From positions 2,108,001 through 2,172,000 of the forward strand of contig NZ_CP011803.1 in assembly GCF_001038625.1 (NCBI RefSeq): a stretch of DNA of 64,000 nt. Direction: 5' to 3'. Source of the DNA: Clostridium carboxidivorans P7 (lineage in GTDB: Bacteria; Bacillota; Clostridia; Clostridiales; Clostridiaceae). Both the position numbers and the translations under genes were made by a program. Positions 37,036 through 47,063 of the stretch are shown one piece after another. The notes under the pieces are model-generated. The model had not been told where the DNA came from, did not search any database, and was given only the letters and a program-made list of their open reading frames with translations. Within the stretch, counting starts at the first letter, position 1. Every line of letters begins with the position of its first letter.

Positions 37036-38387
37036 AAAAAACATCTATGCAGGCATATATTATTAAATTCATTTTTAAAATAGCATTTTGTTTTATAGCA
37101 TCCTTATTAGCCATTTTTCTTATTTTTAATTATATGATAAATTTACACATACTGCTGCCTTCTAACTATTCACAGCAAATGGTAGAAAAGTCTAAAGAAA
37201 CTATAAAAAATGCTAAAGAAGTAACTTCTGAGTTAATACCAGAAAACTTAAACTATGTTATTTTGGACAAACAAACTTTAAATGTAAAGAACGGCAGTAT
37301 GAGTGACTCAGAAATAAAAAAAGCTAAGTTAAGCGTTAAGGACCCTCAAATTGGAACTAATGTTTATGAGGTAATTGAACGCTCAAAAGAATACTGTGTA
37401 ATACACTACCACTTGGCTGTTCAATTTAAAAATCCTATGCTTAGGAAATTGATACCTTATCCTGAAATAGCTCTAATAGCACTTTTTATTATTATTTTAT
37501 TAATTGCACTGTACATTCTTTCTTTACAGTTTTCAAATAGAATAAAAAATGAATTAAGCAAATTCAGCTATGTTACTGAAAAAATTGAAAAACAAGATCT
37601 GGATTTTGAAGTGCAAAATGCATACTTTATAGAGCATCAAAGAGTTATGGATTCCTTGGACAGTTTACGCTATAGCTTAAAAAAATCCTTAACAATTCAA
37701 TTTGAACAGGAAAAAAACAAAGGAGAACAAATTAGTGCACTAGCTCATGATATTAAGATACCTATTACCGTTATCAAAGGAAATGCAGAACTACTAAATC
37801 TTACACAAAAAGATGAAAAAGCATTAGATTTCACAAATGAAATTATGGAAGCAACAGGTGAAATAGAACATTATACCCAGCTTTTAATTGATGCATCTAA
37901 AAATGATGAAACCTTTATAATACATAAAGAAAAAAATTGTATAAATGAGTTTTTAAGTATAATTGAAAAAGATACGCTTTCCTCTATTGGAAATAGCAAT
38001 ATTTGTTTTAATTTTAATAACAAGATACCTGATGAATTAATATTCAATATTGATTGTATGTCAATGAAACGTGCATTAATGAATATTATTATAAATGCTA
38101 TTGAATACACTAAAGATGTATTAACTTTAGATACTTATTTAAAGGATAATTTAGCTTATTTCATAATTACCGATTCTGGAGATGGTTTTTCTCCTGAAGC
38201 ATTAAAAAAAGCTACAGAATTATTCTACACTGGTAATAAGAGCCGAAGTCAAACAGGCCATTATGGCATTGGATTATCCTTTGCCAATAAAGTAATTAAA
38301 GCTCATAATGGTAAGCTTAATATACAAAATGATATAAATACTGGTGGTGGACAGGTTATAATTTCACTACCTATAGAACTTGATTAA
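37026..38387 (+). CDS. Sensor histidine kinase (lantibiotic-responsive context)
   Basis: A kinase of about 453 residues. It has membrane segments at about 12-35 and 148-168, an extracytoplasmic sensor of about 110 residues between them, a HAMP-like linker, an H-box with ALAHDIKIPITVIKGN, an N-box in NIIINAIEYT and G-boxes DSGDGFS and HYGIGLSFANKV. I chose the GTG at 37026, preceded by a GGGGGG stretch. The real extracellular domain contrasts with the other two kinases in this window and fits direct detection of a peptide. Confidence 0.92.
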   Translation: MEIKKTSMQAYIIKFIFKIAFCFIASLLAIFLIFNYMINLHILLPSNYSQQMVEKSKETIKNAKEVTSELIPENLNYVILDKQTLNVKNGSMSDSEIKKAKLSVKDPQIGTNVYEVIERSKEYCVIHYHLAVQFKNPMLRKLIPYPEIALIALFIIILLIALYILSLQFSNRIKNELSKFSYVTEKIEKQDLDFEVQNAYFIEHQRVMDSLDSLRYSLKKSLTIQFEQEKNKGEQISALAHDIKIPITVIKGNAELLNLTQKDEKALDFTNEIMEATGEIEHYTQLLIDASKNDETFIIHKEKNCINEFLSIIEKDTLSSIGNSNICFNFNNKIPDELIFNIDCMSMKRALMNIIINAIEYTKDVLTLDTYLKDNLAYFIITDSGDGFSPEALKKATELFYTGNKSRSQTGHYGIGLSFANKVIKAHNGKLNIQNDINTGGGQVIISLPIELD

Positions 38388-38473
38388 TTAAATTTCTGCA
38401 AAATCACAAAAGAATTCTTCTTTGAAACTTATAAATATTGATATAAATATCAAATATCACATAAAGAAAATTT

Positions 38474-38506
38474 AAAGCCTTCAGTGTAATTAATACTGAA
38501 GGCTTT
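38474..38506. terminator. Bidirectional terminator between kinase and XdhC genes
   Basis: A 12-bp perfect stem AAAGCCTTCAGT (38474-38485)/ACTGAAGGCTTT (38495-38506) with a 9-base loop. A-rich and T-rich flanks serve both convergent genes. Confidence 0.8.
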
Positions 38507-38538
38507 AAGCTTGATTAATTCATAAAAACTTTATCTTA

Positions 38539-39645
38539 TTACTCTTCCTTTAGATGACAACAAGCTCCAGAAGCGTTATCTTTTTTCTTGGCACCTGCAT
38601 TTTCTCCTTCTGCCCTAACTTTGATCAATTCACCTACAATACTTACTGCAATTTCTTCAGGTGTTTCAGCACATATACTGGTACCAATTGGTGAATAAAC
38701 ACGCTTAATTTCCTCTTCTGTATATCCTTTACTAAGTAATCCATTATAAATCTTATCTCTTTTGCTTCTACTTCCTATCATACCAATATATCTTGCATTA
38801 CTTCTAAGTACCTGTTCTAAAACAATCTTATCATAAAGATGTCCCCTGGATACAATTACCAAGTAACTATCCTCATTTATGTGTAAATCAGGTAATTTAT
38901 TAAAAGAATCAATTACCATAAGTTCTGTAGGTTCTGAAAACCTTTTGCGGTTAGCATACTCTTCACGATCATCTAATACTACAGTTTTAAATCCTACAGT
39001 TTCACATAGAGGTGCAATTCTTTGAGATACATGTCCTGCCCCAAAAATATAAACTGTACCTGCTGGTCTTAAAGGTTCTACTAAAAAGCGTTGATTATCT
39101 ATTACTTCAGCATGAATAGATATTTTTGCTGGACCGGCTATGAGCTTTTCTAAAATATATGGATCACAATCAATGCTGCCAATAAGAGTTTTGTCTGATT
39201 TTACTATGCACTGTTGTCTTCTAAGACCATTTTTATTAGAATCAATATCTAAAATTGTAATAAGCCAAGCCTTTTCTCTATTCTCTTGAATTTTTTGTGC
39301 AGCTTCATAAACCACTTTGTTATTTTCATCATGAGCATCAATAAAATCTACTAATATTTCACCTTTCCCACCACAAATCATATCCATTGCATCTACATCT
39401 TTATTAGTTAAATCAAATGACTGCATTTTTGTTTCTCTAACTTTAAATGCTTCCAGTGCAAGCTTTATGGCATTTGCTTCCAAACGTCCTCCTCCTATAG
39501 TACCTACAATTGAGCCATCTTCATGGACTACCATCTTAGCTCCAGCAGTACGTGGTGCTGAACCAGTTTTATCAAAAATAGTTGCAAGTACAAAGCTTTC
39601 CTTTTTATTTAAAAGCTCTACCATTTCTTTATACAACTTTTTCAT
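38539..39645 (-). CDS. XdhC/CoxI family protein (molybdenum hydroxylase maturation)
   Basis: A 368-residue protein with the N-terminal XdhC_CoxI domain (KTGSAPRTAGAKMVV, IVGTIGGGRLEANAI, with DMICGGKGEI) and the C-terminal Rossmann-like XdhC_C domain (VYIFGAGHVSQRIAPL). These proteins assist insertion or sulfuration of molybdenum cofactor in xanthine dehydrogenase-like enzymes. No hydroxylase genes lie nearby, which is unusual for the family. The C-terminal tail holds a Cys pair. The start follows GTGGAGG. Confidence 0.9.
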   Translation of the reverse strand: MKKLYKEMVELLNKKESFVLATIFDKTGSAPRTAGAKMVVHEDGSIVGTIGGGRLEANAIKLALEAFKVRETKMQSFDLTNKDVDAMDMICGGKGEILVDFIDAHDENNKVVYEAAQKIQENREKAWLITILDIDSNKNGLRRQQCIVKSDKTLIGSIDCDPYILEKLIAGPAKISIHAEVIDNQRFLVEPLRPAGTVYIFGAGHVSQRIAPLCETVGFKTVVLDDREEYANRKRFSEPTELMVIDSFNKLPDLHINEDSYLVIVSRGHLYDKIVLEQVLRSNARYIGMIGSRSKRDKIYNGLLSKGYTEEEIKRVYSPIGTSICAETPEEIAVSIVGELIKVRAEGENAGAKKKDNASGACCHLKEE

Positions 39646-39782
39646 TTACATTTCCTCCACTTAATTAATTATTCCTAATGCTAATATTCTACATATTCCA
39701 TGTAAATCCTTCATATATTGTGCAAATTTATTACAATTGTTTCAAAATTGCAAAAAATAAAAATATGAATATTTAAAATTAA

Positions 39783-39815
39783 AAAACCACTTGAATATTA
39801 ATTCAAAGTGGTTTT
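39783..39815 (-). terminator. Rho-independent terminator of the LRR gene
   Basis: A 10-bp stem AAAACCACTT (39783-39792)/AAGTGGTTTT (39806-39815). On the minus strand it is followed by TTTTAATTTT. It lies about 70 bases after the LRR stop. Confidence 0.8.
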
Positions 39816-39885
39816 CAAATATATTTATATCATTAAATAAGAATTTAATTTTAAACTAGCATAAAATTAATATGTTTCAACCTTT

Positions 39886-41937
39886 TTAAGATTCGCTGTC
39901 ATAATAAATATTGCAATTTGATAATGCATCTTTTAATGCTTCTTTATCAGAATCACTCATTTCATTATTATTTAACCAAAGAGTTTTCAAATTATTTAAT
40001 CCTTTAAGTGGATTTATATTGCTTATTTTACAATTGGACAAATTAAGGGATTTTAAATTATTCAATGTTTGTATAGCACTTATATCTCCAATTTCATTAC
40101 TGTTTAAATTAAGAGTTTCTAATTTGCTTAATCCTTTTAGCTTACTTATGTCACTAAATTCATTATAACTTAAGTTTAGCGTTTCCAAATTTGTTAAACT
40201 ACTTAGTACACTTATATCACTGACTTGGTTATTTCCTAAATCAAGAGTTTGCAAACTTGTTAAATTTTCTATTCCACTAATATCTTTTATATTCTTATGT
40301 GAAGCATTTAAAGATACAATATTTTTAACATCTGTTATATAAATATCTCCTGTTTCCTTATTTATCTTATCCCTTACTGCTTTTTCTAAATTTTCATCCT
40401 TAAAGGTAACTATATCCTTTGAATCAGTAGAATTTGTCATATTGAAATCTTTATCCGTAAGATTATCATAGTACCTTTTTACAGGACTATAATCTGAAAT
40501 TTGATTTTGAGACAAATAAAGAATCTTTAAATTAGTTAACCATTCCAATTTACTTATATTGGTAATTCTATTATTCTTTAAGTAGAGCTCATTCAAATCA
40601 CTTAGATACTGTAGTGGAGTTATATCACTAATTCTATTCTCTTCTAAATCAAGCTGCTTTAAATCAGTTAAATTTTGCAGCGGACTTATATCACTTATTT
40701 CATTGTCGTTAAGCAAAAGTGTTTGAAGCTTAGTTAAATTTTTTAATTCACTTATATCACTTATCTTGCTTTGAGATAAATCAAGGAACTGTAAATTAGT
40801 TAAATTTTCTATTCCACTGATGTCCTGTATATTCTCATGATAAGGCTGTAAAGACACAATTTTTTCAACATCACTTTTATAAATATCTCCTGATGGTTTG
40901 TTTATTTCGCTTCTTACTGCTTTCTCTAAATTTATATCCTTAAATGTTACTATATTGTCATCATTAGAATCTATTAAATCAAAATCCTTATTAAGGATTT
41001 TGGCATAATATGATCTTGTAGGACTATAATCTAAAATTTCATTTTGCCCCAAATAAAGAAGATTTAAATTAGTTAATCCTCTCAATGCATTTATATTATT
41101 AATTCTATTATTTTTTAAAGAAAGCTGCTGCAGATTAATGAGCTTTTGTAATGGAGATATATCTGTTATTTCATTATTGTTTAACAAAAGTGTACGCATA
41201 TAAGTAAAATATTTCAATTCGTTTATATCACTTATTTCATTGTTATTTAAATTAAGAGAATATAAATTGTTTAATCCTCTTAATTCATTAATATCACTTA
41301 TTTTATTTTGTGACAAATCTAAATCTCGTAAATAATCTAAATATCGTAATACACTTACATGACTTAATTGATTTTGAGATAAATTAAGAATTTGTAAATT
41401 AGCTAAATTTTCTATTCCGCTAATATCATCTATATTACTGCTGGAAGCATCTAAATTTGTAATCTTTTCAACATCACTTTTATAAATATCCCCTGTAGGT
41501 TTATTTATGCTATTTCTTATTGCTTTTTCTAAATTCTTGTTTTTAAAAGTAATTACATAACTACTTTTAATATTAAAATGAACTTTATATTCATTTTTTA
41601 ACGCTTTTCCTGATTTTGAGTTTGCATTAGTTCCAATATTTAATGTATAATTTTCTCCTGGTATATAACCACTTTGAGGTGCTTCTACTAAAAGTGTTTT
41701 ATTATCCTGACCTTGTTTAATTTCTACATCTGCCTCAGTTCCCTTACTATCAGTTACAGTAATACTCTTTTTAGTCACATCATCAAATCCAACTTCACCA
41801 GTAAATTTTAAAGTCCAGGTTTTATTAGAATCTACCGTTTGCCCATCAATAAATTTTGCGGCTTTAACAACATTTGTTACAAATAAGCTTGTACATATAA
41901 TACCTAATATAATGAATAATCTAAACTTTTTAATCAT
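39886..41937 (-). CDS. Secreted leucine-rich-repeat protein with three tandem modules
   Basis: A 683-residue protein. A signal peptide (about 1-26, ending VVKA) is followed by an Ig-like SbsA/Big-type domain (about 27-125). Then come three modules, each opening with a cap sequence (FKxxNLEKAxRxxINKxxGDIYxxDV) and continuing with 22-residue internalin-type LRRs (LTNLxxLDLSxNxISDIS). There is no LPxTG or membrane anchor, so it is secreted or loosely bound. The role is probably protein binding; the target is unknown. The start follows AGGAGG, and the gene is alone. Confidence 0.9.
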   Translation of the reverse strand: MIKKFRLFIILGIICTSLFVTNVVKAAKFIDGQTVDSNKTWTLKFTGEVGFDDVTKKSITVTDSKGTEADVEIKQGQDNKTLLVEAPQSGYIPGENYTLNIGTNANSKSGKALKNEYKVHFNIKSSYVITFKNKNLEKAIRNSINKPTGDIYKSDVEKITNLDASSSNIDDISGIENLANLQILNLSQNQLSHVSVLRYLDYLRDLDLSQNKISDINELRGLNNLYSLNLNNNEISDINELKYFTYMRTLLLNNNEITDISPLQKLINLQQLSLKNNRINNINALRGLTNLNLLYLGQNEILDYSPTRSYYAKILNKDFDLIDSNDDNIVTFKDINLEKAVRSEINKPSGDIYKSDVEKIVSLQPYHENIQDISGIENLTNLQFLDLSQSKISDISELKNLTKLQTLLLNDNEISDISPLQNLTDLKQLDLEENRISDITPLQYLSDLNELYLKNNRITNISKLEWLTNLKILYLSQNQISDYSPVKRYYDNLTDKDFNMTNSTDSKDIVTFKDENLEKAVRDKINKETGDIYITDVKNIVSLNASHKNIKDISGIENLTSLQTLDLGNNQVSDISVLSSLTNLETLNLSYNEFSDISKLKGLSKLETLNLNSNEIGDISAIQTLNNLKSLNLSNCKISNINPLKGLNNLKTLWLNNNEMSDSDKEALKDALSNCNIYYDSES

Positions 41938-42297
41938 ACATCTTGTCCTCCTACTCTATATATTTATCTATTGTTTCTATAAATTTAAATCCAAAAACAC
42001 AGTTAAATGATTTCTATTTTATTTAGAAAGAACTTAGCTTATCTTTTATTAACTTAATTTTAAGATGTATAGCTCAAGATTTTTAATACAGATTGTATAA
42101 TTGTATTATAAACCTTGTTTTTATTACTTTCCATAAATTTCATCCTAATTTTAGTTTTATATTTAAAATTTTCATAAGTAAAAGCTATGAAATTAAGGGT
42201 ATTATACCTAATTTCATAGCTTTATAAACTTTTCAAGTTCTATTAACTTTTATTTTTACCATTATTACACATTTAAAATGTTTTGTTTTTTATTAAC
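41938..42297. other. Intergenic region upstream of the LRR gene
   Basis: A 360-base AT-rich gap. It holds the hairpin at 42181-42223 that ends the NlpC/P60 transcript and must contain the LRR promoter. I see no small gene or recognised RNA element in the rest. Confidence 0.5.
42181..42223 (-). terminator. Hairpin after the NlpC/P60 gene
   Basis: A 15-bp perfect stem AAAGCTATGAAATTA (42181-42195)/TAATTTCATAGCTTT (42209-42223), followed on the minus strand by TACTTA. Its arms share AAAGCTATGAAAT with the terminator at 57647. Confidence 0.65.
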
Positions 42298-43356
42298 CTA
42301 ATTTACTCTTCTAGCTGTTACATAATCGTTTCTACTCATTGGTGATATCTTAATCACATCTCCTGTATGAGGTGCGTGTATATAGGCACCATTACCCACA
42401 TAAATACCCATATGATGAGGGTTGCTTCTGGTACCAAAGAATACTAAATCTCCTGGCTGCAATTGATCTCTAGATACCTCACTACCATCATTTATTTGAT
42501 CATAGGTTGTTCTTCCTAAAGATACTCCAAAATGTGCATACACATATTGAGTAAAACCAGAACAATCAAATCCAGGATTTGGAGAAGTTCCACCCCAAAC
42601 ATATGGTGTACCTAGGAAATTGGAAGCATATGCAATAATATTATTACTGCTAGCACTAGTCGTAGTTGTTGTTCCTCTAGATAGCCTTGGAGCTGCGCTT
42701 CTTATATCTGACACTTGTTCCACTGCAGTACTCACTTGTGCCTGCTCAGCAGCAGCATATAGCTTTTCTTGTTCTTTGGCTTCTTCAAGTAATTTTTTCT
42801 GATTAATTTTATCTGAATTAAGTTGATTTAATTTTTTCTCATTATCAGATTTTAAAGCCAACAACCTATTGTTTTCATCAGTTAGCTTGTCCTTCTTTTT
42901 AGCAATGTCAGCTTGCTTCACCTTATATTCTGATATAATCCTATTATCAAAATTAATAATCCTTTTAACTGTATCAACTCTTGATAGAAAATCTCCAAAG
43001 CTATTGGCTTCTATAAGCATATCAACATATCCATTAGAACCACTTATGTAAATTGCTCTCATTCTTTTATTAAATAAATCTTGTGAATTTTTCATATCAT
43101 TCTTAGATTTATCAAGTTCAGTAGATACATTCTTTATGTCATTTTGAACTTCTAATATTTCCTTGCTGCTTTTATCTACTTTATTCATAGTTTCTTCTAT
43201 TTGGTTATCTAATTTTTCAATGTTCATTTCTATACTTTCAACTTGTTGTTTAGAATTACTTCCATTAGTTGAAGAAGGTTCTGCCATTACTGGACTACTA
43301 GTTATCAATGTTAATACACCCGCTGCTATAATCTTTTTCAATATCTTATTCAACAT
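42298..43356 (-). CDS. Secreted NlpC/P60 peptidoglycan endopeptidase with coiled-coil N-terminus
   Basis: A 352-residue protein. A signal peptide (about 1-25) precedes a long coiled coil (about 35-200, typical of CwlO/PcsB-like hydrolases), then a Ser/Thr-rich linker and a C-terminal NlpC/P60 domain. The catalytic Cys is in FDCSGF, the His in HHMGIYVG and a further His in YIHAPH. It cleaves the peptide stem of peptidoglycan; the coiled coil usually mediates control by FtsEX-like partners. The start follows TAGGAGTGAT. Confidence 0.92.
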   Translation of the reverse strand: MLNKILKKIIAAGVLTLITSSPVMAEPSSTNGSNSKQQVESIEMNIEKLDNQIEETMNKVDKSSKEILEVQNDIKNVSTELDKSKNDMKNSQDLFNKRMRAIYISGSNGYVDMLIEANSFGDFLSRVDTVKRIINFDNRIISEYKVKQADIAKKKDKLTDENNRLLALKSDNEKKLNQLNSDKINQKKLLEEAKEQEKLYAAAEQAQVSTAVEQVSDIRSAAPRLSRGTTTTTSASSNNIIAYASNFLGTPYVWGGTSPNPGFDCSGFTQYVYAHFGVSLGRTTYDQINDGSEVSRDQLQPGDLVFFGTRSNPHHMGIYVGNGAYIHAPHTGDVIKISPMSRNDYVTARRVN

Positions 43357-43625
43357 ATCACTCCTAACTTAAATAAATCCTCATCAACCAAATTCTACTT
43401 TATTACTTTTGAAGAATACTGCAACTAGTTTACATCATACACTTTTCTTATGAAGATTTTATGAAGATAATATGTTATTAACTAATTTCTATTTGGATAA
43501 ACTGTAAAATTAACGTAAAAAATGATACATTAGGTATTATCTCAAAATGACTTATGCAGTGGTTATATTGAAATAATACCCAAAATTCTATTTATAGAAT
43601 AATAAAGTGCTTTTAATATTTACTA

Positions 43626-44612
43626 TTATTCTTGCATATTCGTTTTACAATTTTTTAATTTTAGTTTTACAAATACCCCTGCATGATCAGAAGGCCATAA
43701 TCTTGTTTTGGTTCTATCCAATTGGGATTGTCCTATAGCTTCAGCTTTAACTGCACCCCAATATTTCTTATTTTTCAATAAGATAAAGTCAATTCTTTCA
43801 TTTAAACTGGATTCTGCATTTAGCAAATCACTGTCCTGACAACAAGTAAATCCTTTATTCTTACCTGCTTCAATCCAACTATCCTTAAAGCCTGCAGCAA
43901 TTAAATTTGCATAGGTTGTTTCATTCTCATTTGCATTAGAATTAAAATCACCTATAAATATAAGTGGAAGTTCTGTTTTTCCTGGTCCATCTAATAATTC
44001 ATTTGCTTGAGCCGCTTGTACTTCAAGTGAATCTGTGTCAAGATGAGTGTTAACTATTCGAAACACATTCTCTTGGAAACAAACATCAAGAGCAGACCAT
44101 CCTCGTAAAGTTGTAAATGTTTGTTTAGAAATGTTAATCTGAAAATTATTTTTAAAATTGGCCTCTTGCTTTTTTATAACTTTCATATCATCCCTGTCAC
44201 GAATTAAAATAACATCCCTATCACTTAAACTTATAGTATTACCAGTGCTACTTGGCAGTGCAGCTTGAGCATTTTGATTTACTGCTGCTACTTCATATTT
44301 TAATCCTCTATATCTTAATTCATGGATAAGTATATTTACAAAATCATATGAAACCATATGAGAATCAGGTGAAATAAGTTTCCATATCACTGCCTCTTGT
44401 AATCCAATAATATCTGGTTTTTTTAAATCAATTTGATTAGCTATAACTTTAGCACGTTCTGGAAAATTAGTTGCAAGAAACTGGCGAAATACTTGGGTTG
44501 CAAGTTCTGGAATTTGCTCAGCTGAGCAGGCAGTAAACACTGGCGTTAATTCTGCACCTAAATAAATATTCCATGTCATAACAGAAAGCTTAACATTTCC
44601 TGTTCTTTTCAA
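43626..44612 (-). CDS. Endonuclease/exonuclease/phosphatase (EEP) superfamily protein
   Basis: A 328-residue soluble protein with the EEP/DNase I fold. Asn is in MTWNIYLG, metal-binding Glu in IIGLQEAV, the catalytic HLDTDS segment follows, then GDFNSNANE, and SDHAGVFV at the end. The superfamily includes nucleases, sphingomyelinases and phosphoesterases, and the substrate cannot be assigned. There is no signal peptide. The start is a TTG after AAGGGGAT. Upstream lies the DnaA-box cluster at 44751-44780. Confidence 0.85.
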   Translation of the reverse strand: MKRTGNVKLSVMTWNIYLGAELTPVFTACSAEQIPELATQVFRQFLATNFPERAKVIANQIDLKKPDIIGLQEAVIWKLISPDSHMVSYDFVNILIHELRYRGLKYEVAAVNQNAQAALPSSTGNTISLSDRDVILIRDRDDMKVIKKQEANFKNNFQINISKQTFTTLRGWSALDVCFQENVFRIVNTHLDTDSLEVQAAQANELLDGPGKTELPLIFIGDFNSNANENETTYANLIAAGFKDSWIEAGKNKGFTCCQDSDLLNAESSLNERIDFILLKNKKYWGAVKAEAIGQSQLDRTKTRLWPSDHAGVFVKLKLKNCKTNMQE

Positions 44613-44750
44613 TCTATCCCCTTCTTTTTTACAATCATAATTTAGTATATGTCCTTATAGTGTTTTTGTGAGTTTTCAATGCTTACTTAAATTTATTACT
44701 TATCTCCATATAATTCAAAACTATCTCATTTAAATCCATAATTTACATTT

Positions 44751-44780
44751 TTATCCACATAATCCACAGCTTTATCCACA
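44751..44780 (+). promoter_or_regulatory. Cluster of three DnaA boxes
   Basis: TTATCCACA (44751-44759, perfect consensus), TAATCCACA (44760-44768) and TTATCCACA (44772-44780, perfect) lie in the same orientation within 30 bases. They lie 139 bases upstream of the EEP gene start. No replication gene is near, so this is more likely a DnaA titration or regulatory site than an origin. The rest of the 44613-44957 gap holds only a terminator. Confidence 0.7.
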
Positions 44781-44889
44781 ACCTTATACTTTATTTTGGA
44801 AAAATTATTATTTCTAGTTTACCTTTTAGGCATTTTGAGACATGTCATTTAAATATACTGTATATTTTTAAAATATTTCATAAATTTAA

Positions 44890-44925
44890 CATAGGGAAAA
44901 GTAAAATAATCAACTTCTCCCTATG
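44890..44925 (-). terminator. Terminator of the membrane chemoreceptor gene
   Basis: CATAGGGAAAAG (44890-44901) pairs with CTTCTCCCTATG (44914-44925) except for one mismatch. On the minus strand it is followed by TTAAATTTA. It is 33 bases after the chemoreceptor stop. Confidence 0.65.
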
Positions 44926-44957
44926 CTTTTCAATTCTTGTTGTTTATACAAAACTTT

Positions 44958-47063
44958 TTAGTACTTTCCAAACTCTGCATCACTTAAAGATATTCTAGGC
45001 TTATTTGTAGATACAGCTGCCTCATTGTAAGCTAAAGAATTATCTCTAAATTGTTTCCTATTTTCATGATTTGATGATACTATTCTGTTATCGGCTAATA
45101 AGCTGCCTCCTTTTAATTTAAACTTTCCTACCATACTTTTGAGCATCAATGCTTGACTTGAAAGTTCTTCACTAGCTGCTGCACTTTCTTCTGCAGTTGC
45201 TGAATTAGTCTGCACAACACTTGAAACCTGCTCTATGCCTTTGTTTATTTGAGATATTGCTGTTGCCTGTTCATTTGAAGCTGCTGCTATTTCCCCAACT
45301 AAAGTTGATGCCTTAGATACTCTCACTACCATTTCATCAAGAGATTTAGCAGTGTTATTGGCAATTTTTGTTCCAGCTTCTACTTTTTTAATAGAACCTT
45401 CAATTAAATCCGTAGTTTGCTTAGCTGCACTAGCACTTCTTGCGGCAAGATTTCTCACTTCTTCTGCTACTACTGCAAAACCTTTACCATGTTGTCCTGC
45501 CCTTGCTGCTTCAACTGCTGCATTTAAAGCTAATATATTAGTTTGAAATGCAATATCATCAATAACCTTAATTATTTTAGAAATATTAGAAGATGCTTCA
45601 TTAATTTCTTCCATGGATTTAAGCATATCCTTCATATGAGAATTTCCCAGTACAGCTCCATCTTTAACGCTGTTTGCAAGCTCACTAGCCTGAGTAGCAT
45701 TAGCTGCATTTTCCTTAGTTTGAGTTGCCACTTCTGTAATAGAGACGCTCAATTCTTCTATGGCACTTGCCTGTTCTGTAGCACCTTGTGAAAGAGCTTG
45801 GCTGCCATCTGAAACCTGATTTGAACCTCCAGAAACTTGATCTGCAGCACGATTTATTTCTGTAAATACTTCATTAAAGGATTGGATTATAAGATTTAAT
45901 GCATCTTTAATTCTGCTAAAATCCCCTTTATATTCATTATTGATTGACAATTGGAGATTTGAATTGGACATTTCTTCTAAAACCCCTGAAATTTCAGTTA
46001 TATAAGAATATAATGAATCTATAGTATCATTTAATGCATTTTTAATCTTAGCATGTTCTCCTTTATAATCTCCTTTAACACGTACCTTTAAATTACCATT
46101 TGACATTTCATTTAATACTTCTGCTGACTCCTTCACAGGTCTTATTACTTCATCTAATGTTTTATTTACTCCTTCAACTATCTTTTTATAATCCCCACTA
46201 TGCTTATCTGCATCTGCCCTCACATCCAGCTTACCTTCAACTGCTGCATCTACTAACATATTAGTATCACTTACTAATGACTTTATAACCATAATCATTT
46301 TTTTAAATGATTGTGCTAAATTTCCAACTTCATCCTTAGAATCTATGTCTATATCAATATTTAAATTGCCTTCCGAAATGTTATCTGCTGATTTAAGTAA
46401 TTTTTTAATAGGTTTACTTATTATATTTGATATATAATATCCAAGTAATATTGATGCAACTACTGCAACTACTGCTATAATGATAAGTATTAATATGGTT
46501 TTATTTGCTGAACTTTGAGCTTTGTTGTTTAATTCTCCTCCAGTAGTTAAATTCTGTTTTATACTCTCATCAATATTAGCTGAAGCTATGGCCCCAATTG
46601 GAACTGCAGATTTCTTTAAAAGTTCATATGCTTCTGATTTTTTGTTTTCAATAGCTAATGATGCAACCTTATCCCTAACAGCCTTGTAATCATTTATAGC
46701 CTTTTCCAATTTATTATAGTCTTCAAGTTCTGTTTGATTTTGTACAGTTTTTTTAAACTCTGTTAAATTTTTTGATATTGTTACATCATTATTGGATAGT
46801 GTATCCTGATAGGTTTTATAATTATTAGGATCAGTTTCTATTATTAAATCCCTTACGGCGGCTCTAGATTGTTGAAATGCTTCAACTATAAATCCCAACT
46901 GTCCTTGTGAATTACCATAATTGGTCATGATATGCTGAGAAGTTTTTTGAGTTGATTGAATGCTAAAAATACCAATTACTCCTATGAAACCCGCTAATAT
47001 TGCAACTGTAATAAATCCTAATATTAGTTTTGAACTAATTTTCATGTTATAGTACCATTTCAT
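44958..47063 (-). CDS. Transmembrane methyl-accepting chemotaxis protein (4HB_MCP type, several HAMP)
   Basis: A 701-residue receptor. It has membrane segments at about 14-34 and 184-206, with a four-helix-bundle sensor between them. A canonical HAMP ([18 protein letters not shown]) and two more HAMP-like repeats ([15 protein letters not shown] and [14 protein letters not shown]) precede the signalling domain, whose tip is [28 protein letters not shown]. The C-terminal tail is unstructured. I chose ATG 47061-47063 because AAGGGGGG lies before it; an upstream in-frame extension of 44 codons has no ribosome site. The ligand is unknown. Confidence 0.92.
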   Translation of the reverse strand: MKWYYNMKISSKLILGFITVAILAGFIGVIGIFSIQSTQKTSQHIMTNYGNSQGQLGFIVEAFQQSRAAVRDLIIETDPNNYKTYQDTLSNNDVTISKNLTEFKKTVQNQTELEDYNKLEKAINDYKAVRDKVASLAIENKKSEAYELLKKSAVPIGAIASANIDESIKQNLTTGGELNNKAQSSANKTILILIIIAVVAVVASILLGYYISNIISKPIKKLLKSADNISEGNLNIDIDIDSKDEVGNLAQSFKKMIMVIKSLVSDTNMLVDAAVEGKLDVRADADKHSGDYKKIVEGVNKTLDEVIRPVKESAEVLNEMSNGNLKVRVKGDYKGEHAKIKNALNDTIDSLYSYITEISGVLEEMSNSNLQLSINNEYKGDFSRIKDALNLIIQSFNEVFTEINRAADQVSGGSNQVSDGSQALSQGATEQASAIEELSVSITEVATQTKENAANATQASELANSVKDGAVLGNSHMKDMLKSMEEINEASSNISKIIKVIDDIAFQTNILALNAAVEAARAGQHGKGFAVVAEEVRNLAARSASAAKQTTDLIEGSIKKVEAGTKIANNTAKSLDEMVVRVSKASTLVGEIAAASNEQATAISQINKGIEQVSSVVQTNSATAEESAAASEELSSQALMLKSMVGKFKLKGGSLLADNRIVSSNHENRKQFRDNSLAYNEAAVSTNKPRISLSDAEFGKY

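Noticed and set aside
44751..44780. A chromosomal replication origin
   Set aside because: DnaA boxes are present, but no dnaA, dnaN, recF or rpmH lies nearby, and there are only three boxes.
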